From the NCBI GenBank assembly GCA_964613805.1, contig CAZTJF010000007.1:1-64000 (forward strand): 64,000 nucleotides of DNA, written 5' to 3'. The DNA is from XYD12-FULL-36-8 sp964613805. GTDB taxonomy: Bacteria; Bacteroidota; Ignavibacteria; Ignavibacteriales; Ignavibacteriaceae. Each line of letters opens with the position of its first letter. Positions within the stretch are counted from its first letter, which is position 1. The position numbers and the translations under genes are program-made. Of this stretch, positions 60,775-64,000 are shown piece after piece. The notes below the pieces were generated by a model that saw only the letters and a list, made by a program, of their open reading frames with translations, did no database searches and was not told the origin of the DNA.

Positions 60775-62822
60775 AAATTTTATTGGTCATTTTCGTCTTA
60801 CCATTTTCTTACCCAGCAGTACAATTAACAGCGCAACAAAAAAGGACTTTAAGAGGGGAAGTCGTATTTGTTAAAGAAAATAATGTTCAAGAGAAGCAAA
60901 AAAAAGTTGAGATTTATATAAAAGAAACTGGCGATAGAGATTTAACTGATAATTCTGGAATATTCAGAATTTTTTTGGGCGACAGCCTTCATGCCGGTGA
61001 GAGGATTTCTTTAGGCATTAATAAAAAGGGATGGGAAATTCAATATCCTATTTATGGAGAAACATATATCCCCGCAAATACAGAAAAAGAATTATTAAAA
61101 GTTAAAATATTACCAATCAGTTCTCCTTTATTTTTAAGTCATGATCAAATAACAAGATTTGTAGAATATTCCATTTTAAAATATTCAAAGGAATCTAACA
61201 AAAATATTGGCGAGCAGAGCAACAAAATTCAAATAGACTCTACCTTGAAAGCTTGGGCTAATCGTGTAGGATTAACTGAAAAAGGGGTCAAAGAGGCTTT
61301 TCATAAATGGTTAATGGATATATATAACCAAACAAGTAATCTTTATGAAAAAGGACTTGCGGAGTACGTTAAAGAAAATTATATGCTTGCGGCTGAAATG
61401 TTTAATACATCGACTGTACAAAAAGAAATATTACTGAATGATCTAACAGAAGAGAGAAAAACATTAGAGTCAAAAGAAAAAACACTTGTTAATGAAATTA
61501 TTCGAGATTCTAGACTCGCTGGTGAGTCTTTTGAAAAGAAAAAAGATTTTCTTTCAGCAATTGAACAATATAAAAAAGCAGTTCAATACATGGGAAATAA
61601 TTCCAACAATGAAATATTATCTAATATCTTTAATGACATTGGATTAAACTACAATTTATTGGCCCGCCAAACGACAGACTTTTCAAAGTTAAATCTTCTG
61701 GATTCAGCCGATTTATACGTAACTAAAGCATTGCAAAAAATCAATAGCCCTTTTAGTAATGATGATGGATTAATACTTCTTAGAAATCAGGCCCTAACAC
61801 TTATTGAAAAAAGCTTCTGGACTTCAACAGAGAGAAAGAGCGAGAATTTTTTGAGGGCACTTAGAACTTTAAACGAAATAGAGAACAAATGTGAGAATAA
61901 TATTATAATGCGGGCGAGTATTCGCTATAATATTGGTGCTTGTTTTGGAGCTCTGTCAGGACACATAGAAGACCCAAATTCTGCAAGCGCTTACTTGGAT
62001 AGTGCATCTATATATTTGAATTCAATAAATGATTCATCGACATTTAATGATTTCCCACTACTTTTCGGCTATATCAATATGGGTATTTCGAACCTGTATC
62101 TTTATAAGGTAAGCTTAATAATGGAGAAATCGGCGCTAGATAATTGGTTTATAAAATACCTAAATTATTTTAGTCCAAAATCAAATAAAGTTTTTAGTAG
62201 TTGTTTAAAAAGTTCTAATGATATTGAAAATTATTACGTTTTAAACGGATTTCTAAAGGAATCAATATCATATGCTGAGAAAGCAATAACATATTTTAGA
62301 AATACCAAGCATGATCATGAGTTGGCTCATGCATTAAATCTTTTAGTCGACGCAAAAATTAAACAACTACTATTTGACAATGAAAATCATTCGTTTCATA
62401 ACATACCACAAATATCTGCCCTTCTGACTGAAATCCAAAATATTTGTGTCACGCAAAATATTGAGTATGAGAATATTTTTTCCCAAGTGTTGAGGGGAAA
62501 AATATATCCGATGGAAATGTTACAAGCAAATTCTTTGCGGATCGATGATTTAATTATAAAGTCAAATTTGGAATCTAAAAGACTGGTAGAAAAAAACTAT
62601 CTCCCTGATATTCAGCTTCTAATTAAAGAGAATATTTTGCTCAACTATATTATTATTATTTACCTTATAGACAATCATATATTGCGAGGGGAATATTTAA
62701 ACCGAGCTGAGTTTTTAGTCGATGATATTATTAATACTTATTACGAGTTGAGCAAGTTTCGGCGGATAGAAGAATTTAATAAATTCAAGTTGCTAATTGG
62801 ATGTTTCAGAAATTCACTTTAA
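60771..62822 (+). CDS. Secreted TPR protein with an N-terminal transthyretin-like domain
   Basis: 683 aa. A signal peptide ends near LTAQQ. Residues about 25-115 (RTLRGEVVFVKENNVQEKQK, DLTDNSGIFRIFLGDSLHAG) form a regulatory-like beta domain with the same D-x-G-x-F turn seen in the coupled upstream gene. The rest is helical with tetratricopeptide-type repeats (LAEYVKENYMLAAEMFNTST, FLSAIEQYKKAVQYMGNNSN, LLDSADLYVTKALQKI). TPR proteins mediate protein contacts. The two-gene unit appears self-contained. An envelope assembly or sensing role is an inference. Confidence 0.7.
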   Translation: MKILLVIFVLPFSYPAVQLTAQQKRTLRGEVVFVKENNVQEKQKKVEIYIKETGDRDLTDNSGIFRIFLGDSLHAGERISLGINKKGWEIQYPIYGETYIPANTEKELLKVKILPISSPLFLSHDQITRFVEYSILKYSKESNKNIGEQSNKIQIDSTLKAWANRVGLTEKGVKEAFHKWLMDIYNQTSNLYEKGLAEYVKENYMLAAEMFNTSTVQKEILLNDLTEERKTLESKEKTLVNEIIRDSRLAGESFEKKKDFLSAIEQYKKAVQYMGNNSNNEILSNIFNDIGLNYNLLARQTTDFSKLNLLDSADLYVTKALQKINSPFSNDDGLILLRNQALTLIEKSFWTSTERKSENFLRALRTLNEIENKCENNIIMRASIRYNIGACFGALSGHIEDPNSASAYLDSASIYLNSINDSSTFNDFPLLFGYINMGISNLYLYKVSLIMEKSALDNWFIKYLNYFSPKSNKVFSSCLKSSNDIENYYVLNGFLKESISYAEKAITYFRNTKHDHELAHALNLLVDAKIKQLLFDNENHSFHNIPQISALLTEIQNICVTQNIEYENIFSQVLRGKIYPMEMLQANSLRIDDLIIKSNLESKRLVEKNYLPDIQLLIKENILLNYIIIIYLIDNHILRGEYLNRAEFLVDDIINTYYELSKFRRIEEFNKFKLLIGCFRNSL

Positions 62823-62842
62823 TAAATAATGTCTTTTCTCGG

Positions 62843-62866
62843 CTGTCACGAACCACTTCGTGACAG
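62843..62866. repeat. Palindrome, copy 2 of the repeated hairpin
   Basis: The core GTCACGAACCACTTCGTGAC has an 8-bp perfect stem around CCAC. It differs from the copy after serC (8913-8932) at two positions and also lies right after a gene. Confidence 0.8.
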
Positions 62867-62899
62867 ACGAATATTAAAATTTTAAACCTCAATCAAATA

Positions 62900-63577
62900 G
62901 TGAAATCCTTTGCCGCCAAAGCAAGTAACTATTTTACAAAGCTCAAATCTCCCACTAAACTGCCATTTGGGATATACACTCTAAATCCGTATGAAAAAGC
63001 AGAAGTCAAAAAAGCTGTCAAAGAATTCTACCAGAAATATTATAATGACGATAGAAAACGAATTTACATTCTAGGAATTAATCCGGGAAGATTTGGCGGC
63101 GGATTAACAGGTATATCTTTTACTGATCCAGTTGCATTAAGAAAACATTGCGGGATTGATAATCAACTTGGGAATAAGGAAGAACTTTCTAGTAAATTTG
63201 TTTACGAAGTTATAAATAGATTTGGCGGAGTAAAGAAATTCTTCTCTTACTTTTTTCTATCGGCTGTTTATCCGCTTGCTTTAATAAACGATGGGAAGAA
63301 TTACAACTACTACGATGATAAAAAGCTGTTTACATTTCTCAGGCCTCAACTAATGAACTCCCTTAAAGAGCAAACAAAATTTGGTGCTGACAGAAAAGTC
63401 GTGATATGTCTCGGGAAAAAGAATGCGGATTATCTAAAAATGCTGAATGATGAAATTAATCTATTTTATAAGATTGAAGTTTTAGATCACCCGCGGTTTA
63501 TTATGCAGTATAGAAAAAAGAAAATTCAAGATTATATTGCAAAGTATATCGCTGTTTTAAATTCCTCTTTGCGTTAA
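62900..63577 (+). CDS. SMUG2-type uracil-DNA glycosylase family protein (DUF4918)
   Basis: 225 aa starting at a GTG. YILGINPGRFGGGLTGISFT is the active-site loop of the DUF4918/SMUG2 branch of the uracil-DNA glycosylase superfamily, where G-I-N-P-G is motif 1. VLDHPRFIMQYRKKKIQDYI near the end corresponds to motif 2 (H-P). It removes uracil or related damaged bases from DNA. The usual SMUG2 length is about 230 aa. It stands alone, preceded by the palindrome. Confidence 0.88.
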   Translation: MKSFAAKASNYFTKLKSPTKLPFGIYTLNPYEKAEVKKAVKEFYQKYYNDDRKRIYILGINPGRFGGGLTGISFTDPVALRKHCGIDNQLGNKEELSSKFVYEVINRFGGVKKFFSYFFLSAVYPLALINDGKNYNYYDDKKLFTFLRPQLMNSLKEQTKFGADRKVVICLGKKNADYLKMLNDEINLFYKIEVLDHPRFIMQYRKKKIQDYIAKYIAVLNSSLR

Positions 63578-63579
63578 AG

Positions 63580-64000
63580 TTATTTGGTCACCTTTTCTTT
63601 CAGCAAAGTTCTTACAAAATCAATTTCATCTTGATTTACAGTATGTGCCATGCTTTTATAAATTCTTTTTGTAACCTTTGCTCCCAAATTTCTAAAAGCT
63701 TCTTCAGTTTCATTCACTCGCTGAAGTGGAATATGTGGATCAACATCGCTGCAACCAAGAAACACTTCGGTTCCTTCAAGATTACCCGAATAGTTTTGAA
63801 TTATTACATTCTCGCCTATTAATCCACCGCTTAAACCGAACACTCCGCCATATTTTTTTGGATTTCGTGCAGCATATTCCAAACTCAAACAAGCTCCTTG
63901 AGAAAAACCGAGAAAGAAAATTTGTTCGCTCGAGAAACCTTTTTTAAAAAGCATTTCAACTAATGAATCAATTACAGCTAAACCGGACGATAGTTCGGGT
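63580..64000 (-). CDS. Alpha/beta-hydrolase (phospholipase/carboxylesterase family), 5' end missing
   Basis: The frame is open to the right edge, with PELSSGLAVIDSLVEMLFKK upstream of the ATG at 63954, so the true start lies outside the window and about 139 codons are seen. The nucleophile elbow is FFLGFSQGACLSLEYA, the acid region is VFLGCSDVDPHIPLQRV (Asp) and the catalytic His is in MAHTVNQDEI. This arrangement is that of YpfH/Est-type carboxylesterases. Convergent with the SMUG2 gene, 2 nt apart. Confidence 0.88.
   Translation of the reverse strand, partial: PELSSGLAVIDSLVEMLFKKGFSSEQIFFLGFSQGACLSLEYAARNPKKYGGVFGLSGGLIGENVIIQNYSGNLEGTEVFLGCSDVDPHIPLQRVNETEEAFRNLGAKVTKRIYKSMAHTVNQDEIDFVRTLLKEKVTK

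Noticed and set aside
1..64000. CRISPR array, prophage or rRNA operon
   Set aside because: No regularly spaced repeats, phage structural genes or rRNA sequence were seen on either strand.

Overview
The window is AT-rich bacterial DNA that most resembles the Ignavibacteria / Bacteroidota-Chlorobi group. Evidence: a type IX secretion sorting tail (NYPNPFNPST) on one secreted protein, -7 promoter boxes of the Bacteroidota form TAnnTTTG (one with a perfectly spaced TTTG 19 nt upstream, in front of tRNA-Lys), many short lipoproteins and long hybrid sensor kinases. It is a metagenome-style scaffold: a 100-N gap at 50158-50257 is flanked by the same 55 bp on both sides, so the gap is very probably an unmerged contig overlap rather than missing sequence.

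Layout. 1-2.9 kb: the 5' part of valS (runs off the left edge) and a pocket of small accessory genes, including a PD-(D/E)xK-like protein and a frameshifted small gene. 3-5.6 kb: a serine hydrolase, a HAD phosphatase lipoprotein and an esterase. 5.9-8.9 kb: a DUF1015 gene and serC with a hicBA toxin-antitoxin pair lodged between them. 9.4-13 kb: a sugar-type ABC importer (binding protein plus two permeases, no ATPase). 13.5-19.8 kb: a caspase-fold lipoprotein, a TauE-type exporter, an MFS transporter and a DoxX-thioredoxin fusion. 19.8-26.3 kb: an accessory island on the minus strand made of an ADP-ribosylglycohydrolase and a tightly overlapping three-gene unit (unknown protein, phospholipase-D-like protein, SNF2 helicase). 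Two related intergenic repeats sit at the 3' ends of these units in the manner of gene cassettes. This is the best candidate for an undescribed system, probably antiphage defence.

26.6-33.5 kb: a SpoVG-like gene, an etfBA / acyl-CoA dehydrogenase operon and secreted or membrane proteins. 33.8-51.8 kb: tRNA-Lys, a two-gene NtrC-type regulator / hybrid kinase operon, and converging on it a minus-strand run from pilC to a response regulator. That run encodes a type IV pilus or type II secretion-like machine (platform protein, two ATPases, PilM-PilN fusion, PilO-PilP-like fusion, short secretin) followed directly by three signalling proteins. Two unusual pilin-like genes with an MG-QQQ start and no Glu5 lie upstream. 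The machine and signalling genes are adjacent or overlapping, so pilus function and phosphorelay are probably co-expressed.

52.3-64 kb: lipoproteins (one with a PEGA domain), a GT-C membrane glycosyltransferase, aspS, a pyrimidine-nucleoside phosphorylase gene with a start that looks leaderless, a ferritin-like gene, an SPFH gene, a coupled pair with carboxypeptidase-regulatory-like and TPR domains, a SMUG2-type uracil-DNA glycosylase and a partial alpha/beta-hydrolase. Dispersed palindromes occur throughout, including one 20-bp hairpin motif found twice, 54 kb apart.
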